Notes: a model not told the origin generated them from the letters alone. Counted from the stretch's first letter, positions 42,729-51,499 are shown. The stretch: DNA of 64,000 bases from Solimicrobium sp043758755 (GCA_043758755.1 JAYVMW010000058.1:1-64000), one strand, 5' to 3'. Made by a program: numbers and translations.

Positions 42729-44078
42729 TCAGACTCCGACCGGGAATGTTTCCGGTGCCTCGCCCAGTGACCAGTGCCGCTCATGCTCCAGTGGTTCCAC
42801 TGCCCGGGTCTCATCAAAATGCAGAATGGCGTCAAATTGCTGCGACAGCATTGCCTGAAAATAATGGCTGGCCCGTTCGGTTTCAGGCCGGTAAATCACC
42901 CCTATGGCGCGCTGCAGCCGATCGTTGCCAAGTAATTGTGTCAACTGATCATTGTCACGCAGGTTCAGCATGAAACGCGCAATGCCGGTTTGATGGAACA
43001 GTGCTTCGTAACTGCCTGGCAATGCGTTCCGAACCCGCTTCTTCACGGCCGTCTCGCCCCAGTCCGACGCAGCGGTTACTGTTCCCTGATAAGTGGAAAA
43101 TCCGATCAGTACTGCCTCTTTGCCATGCCGCTCGCGCATCAGTTGACCGATATTCCATTCACCCATACGGCCAACCTCGGTTGCGCGTGCATCACCAATA
43201 TGCGAGTTATGCCCCCATACCACAATCTTGGCGGGTTCTCGGGTGGCACTGGTTAAATGCTGTTCCAGCGAGTCCAGTGTCTGGGTCATATGATGGTCAC
43301 GCAGGTTCCAGGAGGACACGCGGCCCCGGAACATGGTGCGATAGTAACGTTCCGCGTTCATGACCAGACGCGCATTCTGTTGTGCATAAAACAAAGCGTC
43401 GCGGGCCTGCTGGCCATCCTGCGCCAGATATTGACCGGCGCGCAACAGCATGGCTTGCAATTGCTCCACCACCTCTTTTTCACAGGTTGGGGCAAGACCG
43501 TAACCTGCCGAATAGCCATAGCGCTGGCTGTCATCGGAAAAATGATCAAAGCAGGCATAGCGTCGGCGCGCCAGCAATGCTGACTGCGGATCGACCCGGT
43601 CCAGATAGGCCAACACTTCGGTCATTGAGGTAAACAGACTGTACAGATCAAGCCCGTAAAAGCCGGTACTGACGGAATGCGCAGGCAGGCGCTCATTGTG
43701 GACGCGCAACCAGTCGATAAATCGGACCACCTCGGTATTGCGCCACATCCAGGTTGGAAATCGTTTGAATCCGGTCAGCGCCTGTTCGGCACTGGTGTCA
43801 TCATTCTGGTTGCGTATGTAACGGTTGACCCTGTATGCGTCCGGCCAGTCGGCCTCAACTGCCACGGCGTTAAAGCCTTTTTCTGTAATCAGGCGTCTGG
43901 TAATTTTGGCACGCTCTTCATAAAATTCCTGCGTGCCATGGCTGGCCTCGCCCAGCAACACAAAGCGCGCCGTGCCGACCAGTTCCAGCAGTGCGTCATA
44001 GTCCTGTGCGGCACCGGTCAGCACCTGCGCGTCGGCGGCGATTGCTTTGCTTAACGTAACATCGGTAGTGATTGACAT
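42729..44078 (-). CDS. Erythromycin esterase-family protein
   Basis: A 449-aa member of the EreA/EreB-like superfamily. Metal/catalytic signature segments are visible: LLGEASHGTQEFYEER (about residues 37-52), VAVEADWPDAYRVNRY, and VVWGHNSHIGDARATEVG (about 287-304). Most chromosomal members do not confer macrolide resistance and their substrate is unknown. They often occur beside stress genes, as here. It is divergent from the truncated uspA, with an FNR-like box between them. Confidence 0.88.
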   Translation of the reverse strand: MSITTDVTLSKAIAADAQVLTGAAQDYDALLELVGTARFVLLGEASHGTQEFYEERAKITRRLITEKGFNAVAVEADWPDAYRVNRYIRNQNDDTSAEQALTGFKRFPTWMWRNTEVVRFIDWLRVHNERLPAHSVSTGFYGLDLYSLFTSMTEVLAYLDRVDPQSALLARRRYACFDHFSDDSQRYGYSAGYGLAPTCEKEVVEQLQAMLLRAGQYLAQDGQQARDALFYAQQNARLVMNAERYYRTMFRGRVSSWNLRDHHMTQTLDSLEQHLTSATREPAKIVVWGHNSHIGDARATEVGRMGEWNIGQLMRERHGKEAVLIGFSTYQGTVTAASDWGETAVKKRVRNALPGSYEALFHQTGIARFMLNLRDNDQLTQLLGNDRLQRAIGVIYRPETERASHYFQAMLSQQFDAILHFDETRAVEPLEHERHWSLGEAPETFPVGV

Positions 44079-44191
44079 AGTGGTGTGACTCCATCCTTTC
44101 AGATTTTCAAATGGGTTGCTGTCAGTACATCATGGTACTCGCGCTGCCCCGGCAATTTTCAATCAGTGTGGTCTGATTTTTTCTCTGAATT

Positions 44192-44232
44192 TTGATAGCG
44201 GTCAAAAGGTTGTTGATCCATCGCCATATAGT
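44192..44232 (+). promoter_or_regulatory. FNR-type box and -10 element before the truncated uspA
   Basis: TTGAT-AGCG-GTCAA (44192-44205, one mismatch to consensus) is followed after exactly 21 bp by TATAGT (44227-44232). Box-to-hexamer spacing equals that at the nitroreductase and hsp20 promoters, giving a class II (-41.5) geometry directed at the uspA remnant. Confidence 0.65.
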
Positions 44233-44273
44233 CAGAACGGGTGTTCCGATTAATCTGGCTCGGGTCGATAATC

Positions 44274-44408
44274 ATGTACAAAGATATTCTGTTGCCAACC
44301 GGTCGTTCCATCCTGTCTGAATTGGCGGTTCGGGAGGCAATTGCGTTTGCCAAAGACGCCGGCGCTGCGCAAAGTCATCTGACATGTTGGATGAGAGACT
44401 GGTTATGA
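44274..44408 (+). pseudogene. Truncated universal stress protein (UspA N terminus)
   Basis: From an ATG at 44274 the frame reads MYKDILLPTGRSILSE, then LAVREAIAFAKDAGA, the unmistakable start of UspA proteins. It stops after 44 residues instead of ~145. The ATP-binding C-terminal motifs are absent. It runs straight into a Lon remnant, so a deletion has joined two stress genes. The FNR-type promoter upstream is still intact. Confidence 0.8.
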
Positions 44409-44919
44409 CTACCGAAACACAAGCGAGCGGCATTGCACCGGCCTGGCCTGGACACCGGTTGGCGGCGACATTCTGTTTATCGAAGCCACGCGCACTCCTG
44501 GCCACGGGAAATTGATCCTGACCGGGCAGCTTGGCGATGTGATGAAAGAGAGCGCGCAGGCCGCGCTGACTTTGCTCAAGGCCCAAGGCGCTGTTCTGAA
44601 TATCCCGGCCGAGATTTTCGACAGCAGCGATATTCATATCCATGTCCCGGCCGGAGCTACTCCCAAAGACGGTCCGAGCGCCGGCGTTGCCATGTTTGTC
44701 GCGTTGACGTCTGTGCTTACCGGGCGACCGGCGCATAACGATTGCGCCATGACCGGAGAAATCAGTTTGAGAGGTCTGGTATTGCCGGTCGGTGGCATCA
44801 AAGAGAAAGTACTGGCAGCGCTGCGCGCGGGAATTGCGACGGTTCTTCTGCCTGAACGGAACAAGAGAGATATCGAAGACATTCCTGTAGAGGAACGGTC
44901 CAGACTGATTTTTATCTGA
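44401..44919 (+). pseudogene. Lon protease C-terminal proteolytic-domain remnant
   Basis: A 172-codon frame (no start of its own near the junction) encodes CTGLAWTPVGGDILFIE, KLILTGQLGDVMKES, the catalytic-serine block KDGPSAGVAMFVALTS and the lysine block LPVGGIKEKVLAALRAGI. These form the Ser-Lys dyad of Lon. The ATPase and substrate domains are missing and the C-terminal end is short. A free-standing Lon P-domain would have no unfoldase, so this is treated as a decayed gene fused to the uspA stub. Confidence 0.82.
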
Positions 44920-45098
44920 CTCAGGATTGTCAGCGATGCGATCGAATCTGCAATCGGACCCTGACCTCGATCCACCATCGGTACTGGCTGCCTGCTTTGT
45001 AACAAAAGCCGGCACTGTAGCCCGGAATTAAATTCTGCCAACACAGAACAGTCTGATTTCGGGAAGTGATAATTAAAATATGAAAAACGGAGACGATC

Positions 45099-45410
45099 AT
45101 GACAGGTTCAACATCTGGTGCTGCACCAATCGCGTATGACCCCAATCATTTTTTGGATGTCATTAAAGAAAGGCTTCAGCTGCGCTGCGACAAAGCGCTT
45201 GGCAAACAACTCAACCTGACGTTGAAGGCTATCGAGAACATCCGCCTGAGAAAATTGCCGATCGGCGCGTCGATGCTGATACTTGCTGCTGAAAAATGTC
45301 AGGTTGAAATTGGCGAACTGAGGCGGTTGATGGGGGACCGCCGAAGCAGGATTCGGGTGACGGTACCCAATCAGTACATTACTTTCTGTGCGGGGAATTT
45401 CAGAACTTAA
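45099..45410 (+). CDS. Small hypothetical protein, possibly DNA-binding
   Basis: A 103-aa protein with a good ACGGAG ribosome-binding site 6 nt before its ATG. The region ERLQLRCDKALGKQLNLTLKAIENIRLRKLPIGASMLILAAEKCQVEIGELRRLMGD has the spacing of a Cro/XRE-like helix-turn-helix (two short helices around AIENIRLRKLP). The C terminus is basic (RRSRIRVTV). I do not recognise a named family. It stands alone between pseudogenes and a lipoprotein gene. Confidence 0.6.
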   Translation: MTGSTSGAAPIAYDPNHFLDVIKERLQLRCDKALGKQLNLTLKAIENIRLRKLPIGASMLILAAEKCQVEIGELRRLMGDRRSRIRVTVPNQYITFCAGNFRT

Positions 45411-45439
45411 ATCTGATCAGGCATACATTGATCATTGCA

Positions 45440-46159
45440 CTAACTGGCAGTCAGGGTGACCACTGTTCCAATCAGGGGAAATGACAGCGTTTTCGATACG
45501 ATTGTCAGACCCCCGGTTGCATTAATCTGCTCGACAGTGCTGACAATCCCTTGCAATGTGCCGGCTGAGTTATAGGTTTGTGACGTAATCGTAATCAGTG
45601 CACCATCGCCGTTTTTTTCTGCGCTCACCGAATAGGACAGCGTTGAATATCCGACAGCGGTGGATTCGGTTGAGTCCGAAAACAAATTAATGGTTCCAAT
45701 ACCACCATTCTGACCGACAGTCACCATAGCCGGATAGGACGGGGAGCTCAGGAACGCTGCATAGATATTACCCGTCGTATAACCAAGCGACTGAAATCTG
45801 TCGACGCTGAAAAAATCGGTCTCAGAAAGTGCATTGTGCGCCGGCGTACAATTTGTCCAGTTCCATGAGATTGTGGTCGTGGCAGAAACAGCATTTACCG
45901 GCCGGATGGGCGTGAGGTAAAAAACCGTTCCTGTGGAAACCGGGGAGATGGTTATGTTGCCCGACCCGGTGCAGGTGGTACTCCCGGTCTGAGTGGCGCT
46001 GACATTGACACTCGCACCGTTGGCATGCAATACATTGACGGCGTCCTGATAGCTGAACGAAGGAATGGCCTGTGGCGTTATGGACCCGCCACCACCGCCG
46101 CAACCAGCCAGTAAAGAGCTAAATATTGCAGCAAGATATCTATTGATGTTGGTCATCAT
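45440..46159 (-). CDS. Predicted lipoprotein of unknown function
   Basis: A 239-aa protein with a short signal sequence and lipobox LLAGC followed by five glycines, typical of surface or outer-membrane lipoproteins. The mature part is Ser/Thr/Asn-rich with predicted beta strands (ATQTGSTTCTGSGNITISPV; VSATTTISWNWTNCTPAHN) and two to three cysteines. No enzymatic motif is visible. A second Met three bases in is an equally good start. Confidence 0.72.
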   Translation of the reverse strand: MMTNINRYLAAIFSSLLAGCGGGGGSITPQAIPSFSYQDAVNVLHANGASVNVSATQTGSTTCTGSGNITISPVSTGTVFYLTPIRPVNAVSATTTISWNWTNCTPAHNALSETDFFSVDRFQSLGYTTGNIYAAFLSSPSYPAMVTVGQNGGIGTINLFSDSTESTAVGYSTLSYSVSAEKNGDGALITITSQTYNSAGTLQGIVSTVEQINATGGLTIVSKTLSFPLIGTVVTLTAS

Positions 46160-46310
46160 TTTCTCTGGCTGGTCTGCCTAGGGTTGGGTCTTGCATTGTC
46201 TCAGCATCGATTAGTGGTAAATTTGACAGCCATCAAAGAATACACCGATATAAGTGATATTTTCCGACTGAACGCTGGACCGGGAATCAATGCCGCCATC
46301 GGAACCTTAG

Positions 46311-46424
46311 TATTGGCCGCTGGACGCGGCAACCGCACTGGGAGAGCTGTCGGACTGGCCGCCACAGTATCTGCGCGCAGCGCCGGAGAAGTCACGTGCA
46401 CGTGTGGCCATGCCGGCAAACTGA
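46311..46424 (+). pseudogene. Possible gene-end remnant
   Basis: The frame YWPLDAATALGELSDWPPQY, RAAPEKSRARVAMPAN, stop reads like the C terminus of a real protein, but a TAG directly precedes it and no upstream coding part is found in 46160-46310. Family not recognised. Confidence 0.3.
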
Positions 46425-46430
46425 ATAGTA

Positions 46431-47021
46431 CTACTTGGGCTGGCCCAAATCCTTGCGAAATTGTTCCAGCCTGGCTTCAAAATCTTCACCGTCCCCATAA
46501 TCGAGAAAATTCAGATACCGTTTATGCGTACCAATGATATTGCGTGCATGTTTGATCGGACAAAAATACTGTTCGGTTCTGGCTACGACTTCGCCGACAT
46601 AGGCAATCAGCCCGGAACCATAGGCACAGTAGTCGCAGTGAAATTTCTGAAACCAGTTCAGATAGTCGAGCTGGCGGCGGTCGAACACAATATAGTCGCT
46701 GCGCCGCGCCTTCTGCACGCCGTAGATCGGAAAACAGGTAGCCTGATAAAAACTCACGCACAGGTCGGTAATGGCCAGAGGAATGATCATGCTGTAAATA
46801 ATCGGTCCGGTGATCAGATTCCAGGGGCGATTTACCACCAGCCATTTGAAGATACCCATTTTCAGTTTCTTGTGCGCCTGGCGGATTGACTGTTCGAATT
46901 CCACCCGCTTGCCGTTAATCTGAAAAAACATTTTTTGCTCCTGGTTCTGCAGCGCGCTCTGCAGTTCGGCTTCCAGTGCGGCAATTTGGGTAATCAGGTG
47001 TCGTATCTGTTCGTTTTTCAT
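46431..47021 (-). CDS. Membrane-associated protein of unknown function with Cys motifs
   Basis: A 196-aa protein. It has an N-terminal coiled coil (about residues 5-55), a basic linker, a hydrophobic hairpin (about 66-100, including GPIIYSMIIPLAITDLCVSFYQ), and a C-terminal domain with FHCDYCAYGSG and EQYFCPIKHA. The CxxC plus CPIKHA arrangement could bind metal. It looks like a conserved uncharacterised inner-membrane protein rather than a chance frame. No neighbour gives a role. Confidence 0.68.
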   Translation of the reverse strand: MKNEQIRHLITQIAALEAELQSALQNQEQKMFFQINGKRVEFEQSIRQAHKKLKMGIFKWLVVNRPWNLITGPIIYSMIIPLAITDLCVSFYQATCFPIYGVQKARRSDYIVFDRRQLDYLNWFQKFHCDYCAYGSGLIAYVGEVVARTEQYFCPIKHARNIIGTHKRYLNFLDYGDGEDFEARLEQFRKDLGQPK

Positions 47022-47176
47022 GTTGTGCCGGTGCTGATCTGTTCAGGTTGTCCAGCTTAAATTCCGATTATGGGGGTATTGAGCCAGATATGGTTACTCT
47101 GTCTCAAATGAATTCATTTCGGTTGTGGAGTCTTTGCAAACGGGACGAGAAAACTGGATTTTTGGAGGAATCTGGC

Positions 47177-47638
47177 TCAAAGACGGGGGCGCACAATGCC
47201 AGACGCACGTTTTTTGTGAAGGGCCTGATAATCCGGCTCCAGCGTGGTGTCGGTTTTTTTTAGTTTAAACCAGAGTGCCGCCAGAGTATCCATGGTTGAA
47301 GAATGAAACTGCAGCCATTTTGGGAACAGTTCAAGCGTTTTACGCGCTTTGGCAAAGTCTCCCCTGAGAATATCGGGAACGGCGTCGTGCAGCGCCTGCA
47401 ATGCTCTGGCGTGCTGTTCGCGGTGCATTTTAATGTCATAGAATTTCATCGCTTCCATCATAACTTCTTCGGCGCGGATATCATGCTCAAATTCTTCAAT
47501 CAGCGCATGAAAACGCAGGGCGAATTCACTTTCCTGTGCAAAAAGTGCCTCATGCAATTTAAGCAGCAGGCGTCGGTGTGATGCATCGATATCCGGGATG
47601 CCGAGCGCCATCTCGGTGGTCCATTCGAGTTCATTCAT
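47177..47638 (-). CDS. Bacteriohemerythrin-like di-iron protein
   Basis: A 153-aa protein with hemerythrin ligand spacing: IPDIDASHRRLL (first His), EFEHDIRAEEVMM (HxxxE), KMHREQHARAL (HxxxH) and FHSSTMD (His and Asp). Bacterial hemerythrins bind O2 reversibly and serve O2 sensing or delivery, often in motile microaerophiles. It has no fused signalling domain. The C-terminal tail (KKRASGIVRPRL) is basic and extra. Confidence 0.85.
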   Translation of the reverse strand: MNELEWTTEMALGIPDIDASHRRLLLKLHEALFAQESEFALRFHALIEEFEHDIRAEEVMMEAMKFYDIKMHREQHARALQALHDAVPDILRGDFAKARKTLELFPKWLQFHSSTMDTLAALWFKLKKTDTTLEPDYQALHKKRASGIVRPRL

Positions 47639-47751
47639 GCTGTGCTTTGTCTCCGATTAATTATATTTTTGGGTATTCGGTCGCGCGCTGATCTATCCCG
47701 ATATCCAGCCATTACCCGGGACAGATCAGTTGCAGTGCGCTGTTGCGGCGC

Positions 47752-47766
47752 GCCGGTCAGACCGGC
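47752..47766 (-). terminator. Hairpin downstream of hsp20
   Basis: GCCGGT (47752-47757) and ACCGGC (47761-47766) form a compact 6-bp stem with a 3-nt loop just past the hsp20 stop. No T run. Confidence 0.35.
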
Positions 47767-47771
47767 ACCGC

Positions 47772-48206
47772 TTATTGCACTTTAATCTGTTTGGAGCTGG
47801 CTAGTTCCGTTTGTTTGGGTAATGTCAGTTCCAGCACGCCATCGGTAAATTTCGCTATCGATTTGGCTTCGTCAACATTGGCATCCAGCGTGAAGCTGCG
47901 GAATACCTTGCCTTCATAGCGCTCGCAATGGATCACATTGCGGCCGTTCTTTTCTTCCTTCTGCGAGCTGGTTTCGGCGCTGATGGTGATCTGGTTGCCG
48001 TCAACACTGACGCGGATGTCTTCTTTTTTAGCGCCCGGCAGGTCAGCCCGGATAAAATAATTTTTATCGTCTTCCGAAACGTCGAGTTTGAAGGTGTTCG
48101 CTGTCAGGTCATCGTGCCCATCAAAAATGCCGGGATGGTTGACAAAATTGCTGAGAAACCGATTCATGCGTGAATTGAATGGTTCGTAAAGAGAAATGTT
48201 AGCCAT
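47772..48206 (-). CDS. Small heat-shock protein Hsp20
   Basis: A 144-aa alpha-crystallin-type chaperone. The crystallin domain covers about residues 42-135 (FKLDVSEDDKNYFIRADLPGAKKEDIRVSVDGNQITI; GKVFRSFTLDANVDEAKSIAKFTDGVLELTLPK). The C-terminal extension has SKQIKVQ near the I-x-I/V anchor. The start at 48206 has AAGGAA 5 nt upstream. Instead of a heat-shock promoter, a perfect FNR box with a correctly spaced -10 lies upstream. Confidence 0.92.
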   Translation of the reverse strand: MANISLYEPFNSRMNRFLSNFVNHPGIFDGHDDLTANTFKLDVSEDDKNYFIRADLPGAKKEDIRVSVDGNQITISAETSSQKEEKNGRNVIHCERYEGKVFRSFTLDANVDEAKSIAKFTDGVLELTLPKQTELASSKQIKVQ

Positions 48207-48289
48207 GATAATTCCTTTCAATAAAATGGAACGGGTTGAGTTCAGTGCACTGGTACAAAACGTAAGCTGTTGAGAGCGCCTGTGCGTTG

Positions 48290-48330
48290 ATGCTAAATCC
48301 GTCAGGGGTGCCAGCTTTGATCGCGATCAA
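48290..48330 (-). promoter_or_regulatory. Class II FNR promoter of hsp20
   Basis: A perfect FNR box TTGAT-CGCG-ATCAA (48317-48330; the palindrome extends to 16 bp) is followed leftward after 21 bp by TAGCAT (minus strand, 48290-48295). This places the box about -40.5 from a start near 48283. Confidence 0.8.
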
Positions 48331-48388
48331 AAACAGTACAACAAAGTTGACTCACATTGCGCCAGTGAAAGGGCTACCTGTCGCAGTG

Positions 48389-48949
48389 TTAACCTACCCA
48401 CTGAATGACCGGCTTGTGGCGTGCGACAGCGTCCGGCAACGAGCTGGCGTGTCCAATAATTATTGGCGCAATCGGTATCCACTGTTCCGGCATGTTCAGA
48501 AGTGCTTTTCCCTTCGGTGTGTTGAGATAACTTTGTGCAAAACCGATCCAGCACGAGCCCAGGTTCTTGCCGAACGCACCGAGCATCAGATTTTCAGCGG
48601 CTAACGAGCAATCTTCAACTATCCACGGACCTTCCTCGACAGCTGAAATGACGATCAGCACCGGGGCATGATAAAAAATATGGAAATCGTCGCTCTCAAG
48701 ATGAGACTGAAAATGCGCGGCATGCCGGTTTCCCTGCATGGTGGACAGCATGTGCTGCTTTGCCTGCCTGGAAATGGTGTCGAGCAGAATCTGATCGCGT
48801 ACCACAGTAAACGCCCATGGTTGCTGGTTGACCGCGCTCGGTGCCTTCACAGCACAGTCAATCAGGTACCGAATTGAATCTTGATCTACCGCTTGAAGGG
48901 TGTATTCACGGACTGCACGGCGTCCGGATATGACCTGATCGATGTTCAT
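48389..48949 (-). CDS. Nitroreductase-family FMN oxidoreductase
   Basis: A 186-aa protein with nitroreductase landmarks: SGRRAVREYTLQAVD (FMN-phosphate-binding Arg region), APSAVNQQPWAFTVVRD, the middle SLAAENLMLGAFGKNLGSCWIG and the C-terminal PIIIGHASSLPDAVARHKP. It reduces nitro or quinone compounds with NAD(P)H. The true substrate is unknown. The start at 48949 (GGGGA upstream) is preferred over the longer frame to 49015. A perfect FNR box with class II spacing precedes it. Confidence 0.88.
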   Translation of the reverse strand: MNIDQVISGRRAVREYTLQAVDQDSIRYLIDCAVKAPSAVNQQPWAFTVVRDQILLDTISRQAKQHMLSTMQGNRHAAHFQSHLESDDFHIFYHAPVLIVISAVEEGPWIVEDCSLAAENLMLGAFGKNLGSCWIGFAQSYLNTPKGKALLNMPEQWIPIAPIIIGHASSLPDAVARHKPVIQWVG

Positions 48950-48990
48950 GGTGTTTTCCCCGATTTGAAGTGGCATGCACTCTGACAGAA

Positions 48991-49031
48991 ATGCTACTTG
49001 TCGGAGCTTGCGCAAATTTGATCTCGATCAA
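48991..49031 (-). promoter_or_regulatory. Class II FNR promoter of the nitroreductase gene
   Basis: A perfect FNR box TTGAT-CTCG-ATCAA (49018-49031) with TAGCAT (minus strand, 48991-48996) exactly 21 bp away. Same hexamer and spacing as the hsp20 promoter. A weaker half-conserved box (TTATT-CGAG-ATCAA) lies at 49118-49131. The rest of 49032-49261 shows nothing. Confidence 0.8.
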
Positions 49032-49261
49032 AATCATTTGGGAAAACGGCAACGTCATCGCAGCACAAGGCAGTTGCGCCATGATGCGATAAAGAATGGG
49101 TTTGAACCCGCCGGAAGTTATTCGAGATCAAAAGAGTGAACGGCATTGAATTTAGACTTACTTTCTGCAATTAATCGCACCACCGGGGGGGGATATACCA
49201 GCAGCAACAGGTCAAACAGACGCACCAGCTCCGCAGTGCGGTGACGTTGCCCGGATAGCAG

Positions 49262-50824
49262 CTATTGGCGACCAGAACGCAGTAAGTTCCGTTTGGTGTG
49301 CCCGAGCTTTGTGAGTGATTTCAAAATTGCTGTCTTGCTGAAATTGCTCTGCTTATTGAGCAGCTTTGGAACGCTGTGGACCAGCCTTTGCAATTCAGGG
49401 TTATCGAGAAGGAGTTGGTGGACAAGTCGCTCGCAGACTGCGCTATCGTTGTAAGCGCCCAGCAGATCCTGCAATTTTGCAATTGGTTTCATGCTGTGCT
49501 GCATGGATTTGTGCGTGTAAAGCCCGTTGAAAAATTCGACCGTATAGCGGAGCGTTTTAATTTTTTTGCGCAGTTTATGCAGGACTTCTGGTTGCAGAAG
49601 GTCCGCTTTTATTGTGCTTATGTGCAGCGGCCCCAGATCGCTTTTGATGATCTGACGAGAAAACCGAGCCAGGTTGGTATTGTTTGGTTTTTGCACGGGC
49701 TGGTCAGACAGGTGGAATTGCCAGCGCAGCAAATTGAGTATCAGTCTGGCATACCGTGGGGAAGTCAGTGTTGCGCTTGCGCTGGCGTGGGCAGTGCGTG
49801 CTATGTCAGATGCGGCGCGCAGCAGTGGTGTGATCAGCGGCCCGTGCGCTGGTTTCGCCACGCGTAACTTTAACAGTTTTGGCAGTGTGGTTGCAGTAAA
49901 AACATCCCAGTCTCTTGCCATGCCCAGTTGTATATCCAGCCATTTCACTTCCTCACGGACCCGGTCCGGGAATGGCTGGATTTTTTTGCACATTCGGGCT
50001 GCTGCACTTAATCTGCGCAAGCCGACCCGCATCTGATGCAGACATTCCCGGTCACCCCCGATCGCTACGCCGGCCTGATTGGACTGAATCTGAATCAGAC
50101 AGGCGACAACGATGCGATCAAGTGCGTCATTGATGGGCAGTGCCCTGCTCAACATCGGGGGGCTGGCAAAAGTTGCCGAGGTTGGCTGCGACCGGTATAA
50201 GGCGTAACCCTGCTCCTTGCGGCACAGGCCCCGTACTGTCAGCGGTATGCGCTGCATCACAGTGTCGACAAAATCGAAGAGCTGCAGCATATTGCCTTTG
50301 TGCAGTTCAAATTCCAGTTCACAGAATTCGGCACTTTGTGAAGCGTTGTTGGTACGTCCCTGATTGATTGCGCAGGATGCCTGATTGCCGTTCTGGAATT
50401 GCAGCAGCCAGACCTGTTGCTGGTATTGTGCTCTGAAAATTTCCTGCAATTGATTGAACTGACCATCCAATACAGATGTTTCGGCCAGTCCCAATTTCAG
50501 CATATCGGCAGCGCTGAAGAGTGACAGATGCAACTGTTCTGATGCAACATACGCTGCGCTGTTACACCAATTGAGCATGCCGCCGGTGAAATTACTGATA
50601 TTGTTTTCAGTTTTGATGTTGAGAGACTGTATCCAGCGTTTTTGATTGGTTTGCAGACTCAGATCGGCGCCTTTGCTTTTGAGCAGCAACTCCGGTGTGT
50701 CATAGTAAATTTCAGTGATTTCTGCTGCGTCAGACTGGGACAGCACATGCCAATTCAGCAGCGCGTGGGCATGCAGTGCAGCTACATCCTGTGCATCAAT
50801 GTGAAAGATCAGTTTGCTGCGCAT
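49262..50824 (-). CDS. CYTH/CHAD-domain protein
   Basis: A 520-aa protein. The N-terminal ~200 residues form a CYTH-like domain (EIYYDTPELLLKSKGADLSLQTNQKRWIQSLN; ELEFELHKGN), as in inorganic triphosphatases. The C-terminal ~290 residues are a CHAD domain with spaced histidines and basic residues (CLHQMRVGLRRLSAA; LHKLRKKIKTLRYTVEFF) that bind polyphosphate. The usual ExExK start of CYTH is altered here (KLIFHID), so triphosphatase activity is doubtful. Polyphosphate-granule association is the likely role of the CHAD half. Confidence 0.85.
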   Translation of the reverse strand: MRSKLIFHIDAQDVAALHAHALLNWHVLSQSDAAEITEIYYDTPELLLKSKGADLSLQTNQKRWIQSLNIKTENNISNFTGGMLNWCNSAAYVASEQLHLSLFSAADMLKLGLAETSVLDGQFNQLQEIFRAQYQQQVWLLQFQNGNQASCAINQGRTNNASQSAEFCELEFELHKGNMLQLFDFVDTVMQRIPLTVRGLCRKEQGYALYRSQPTSATFASPPMLSRALPINDALDRIVVACLIQIQSNQAGVAIGGDRECLHQMRVGLRRLSAAARMCKKIQPFPDRVREEVKWLDIQLGMARDWDVFTATTLPKLLKLRVAKPAHGPLITPLLRAASDIARTAHASASATLTSPRYARLILNLLRWQFHLSDQPVQKPNNTNLARFSRQIIKSDLGPLHISTIKADLLQPEVLHKLRKKIKTLRYTVEFFNGLYTHKSMQHSMKPIAKLQDLLGAYNDSAVCERLVHQLLLDNPELQRLVHSVPKLLNKQSNFSKTAILKSLTKLGHTKRNLLRSGRQ

Positions 50825-50982
50825 GGTTTGGCCGCACCCGGTTGGATTCTAGGAGCTGATCATACCCTTATAAATTGGATGTGTCGGCGTCCTCGCGCAG
50901 TTCTGCTGGCCGCGTTGATTGCAAACAGCTGTCAGCATACGCTGCGCAGATGTCTTATGTTGCGTCGCGTGGCCTGGGCGGC

Positions 50983-50998
50983 TTTGACCATGGTCAAA
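50983..50998. promoter_or_regulatory. 16-bp palindrome resembling an FNR box
   Basis: TTTGACCATGGTCAAA is a perfect palindrome. Read as TTGAC-CATG-GTCAA it is an FNR box with a symmetric T-to-C change in both halves. It lies 166 bp upstream of the CYTH/CHAD gene and ~100 bp before the GGDEF remnant. No -10 at the class II distance. Nothing else is seen in 50825-51091. Confidence 0.45.
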
Positions 50999-51091
50999 AA
51001 AGTTGCTGCATTAATTAATGTGTGGAAACGCTTTGCGTGGATTTGGATTTTTTACGGTGCCTTCAATTGCGCGTGATCAAATCTGCTCTGA

Positions 51092-51499
51092 TTCGCCCCA
51101 TTCATCGATCTGGACGGATTCAAATCAGTGAATGACAGCCATGGTCATCAGGCAGGTGACAGCGTCCTGAGAACCTTCGCGCAAAAACTCAAAGCCAGTG
51201 TGCGCGAAACCGATTTTGTGGCCCGGGTTGGCGGCGATGAATTTGTGGTGGTGCTGGATATGACAGGCTCTGACAGAGCAGCGGCGTTTGAAGTCGCAGA
51301 AAAAATCCTTGCATCGATCAGTGCATCACAGGACAGTCACGGATCCGCCACGCAGGTCGGATGCAGTATCGGTATCAGCGTGTTTCCCTCCAACGGCCAG
51401 TCGGTCAACCAACTGCTCAATGCCGCTGATATGGATATGTACAAAGCCAAGCGCCAGGGTGGTGGACATCTGTACAGCCTGGCTGGTCAGCGCCTCTGA
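51092..51499 (+). pseudogene. Orphan C-terminal GGDEF domain (truncated diguanylate cyclase)
   Basis: The frame begins right after a TGA and enters the GGDEF domain in mid-fold: FIDLDGFKSVNDSHGHQAGD, then I-site RETD five residues before GGDEF, then the C-terminal YKAKRQGGGH. The first ~40 residues of the domain, any sensor and a start with ribosome-binding site are missing. Catalytic residues are intact, but without the N-terminal strand the domain should not fold normally. A GTG at 51128 could start a 123-aa product. Confidence 0.75.

Noticed and set aside
42729..44078. Macrolide resistance gene
   Set aside because: It belongs to the broad erythromycin-esterase superfamily, but chromosomal members in stress islands are generally not shown to hydrolyse macrolides. 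No resistance context is present.
44401..44919. Functional stand-alone Lon-like protease
   Set aside because: No start codon with ribosome-binding site, truncated at both ends, and joined directly to a truncated uspA. Decay is the simpler reading.
46184..46537. Rightward 117-codon frame overlapping the coiled-coil membrane gene
   Set aside because: It overlaps a better-supported leftward gene, has no ribosome-binding site and reads as low-information sequence. Only the short remnant at 46311-46424 in another frame looks coding.
49118..49131. TTATT-CGAG-ATCAA as a second FNR site (same sequence at 56658-56671)
   Set aside because: Only one half-site is intact, no -10 lies at the right distance, and a shared 16-mer is not improbable in 64 kb.
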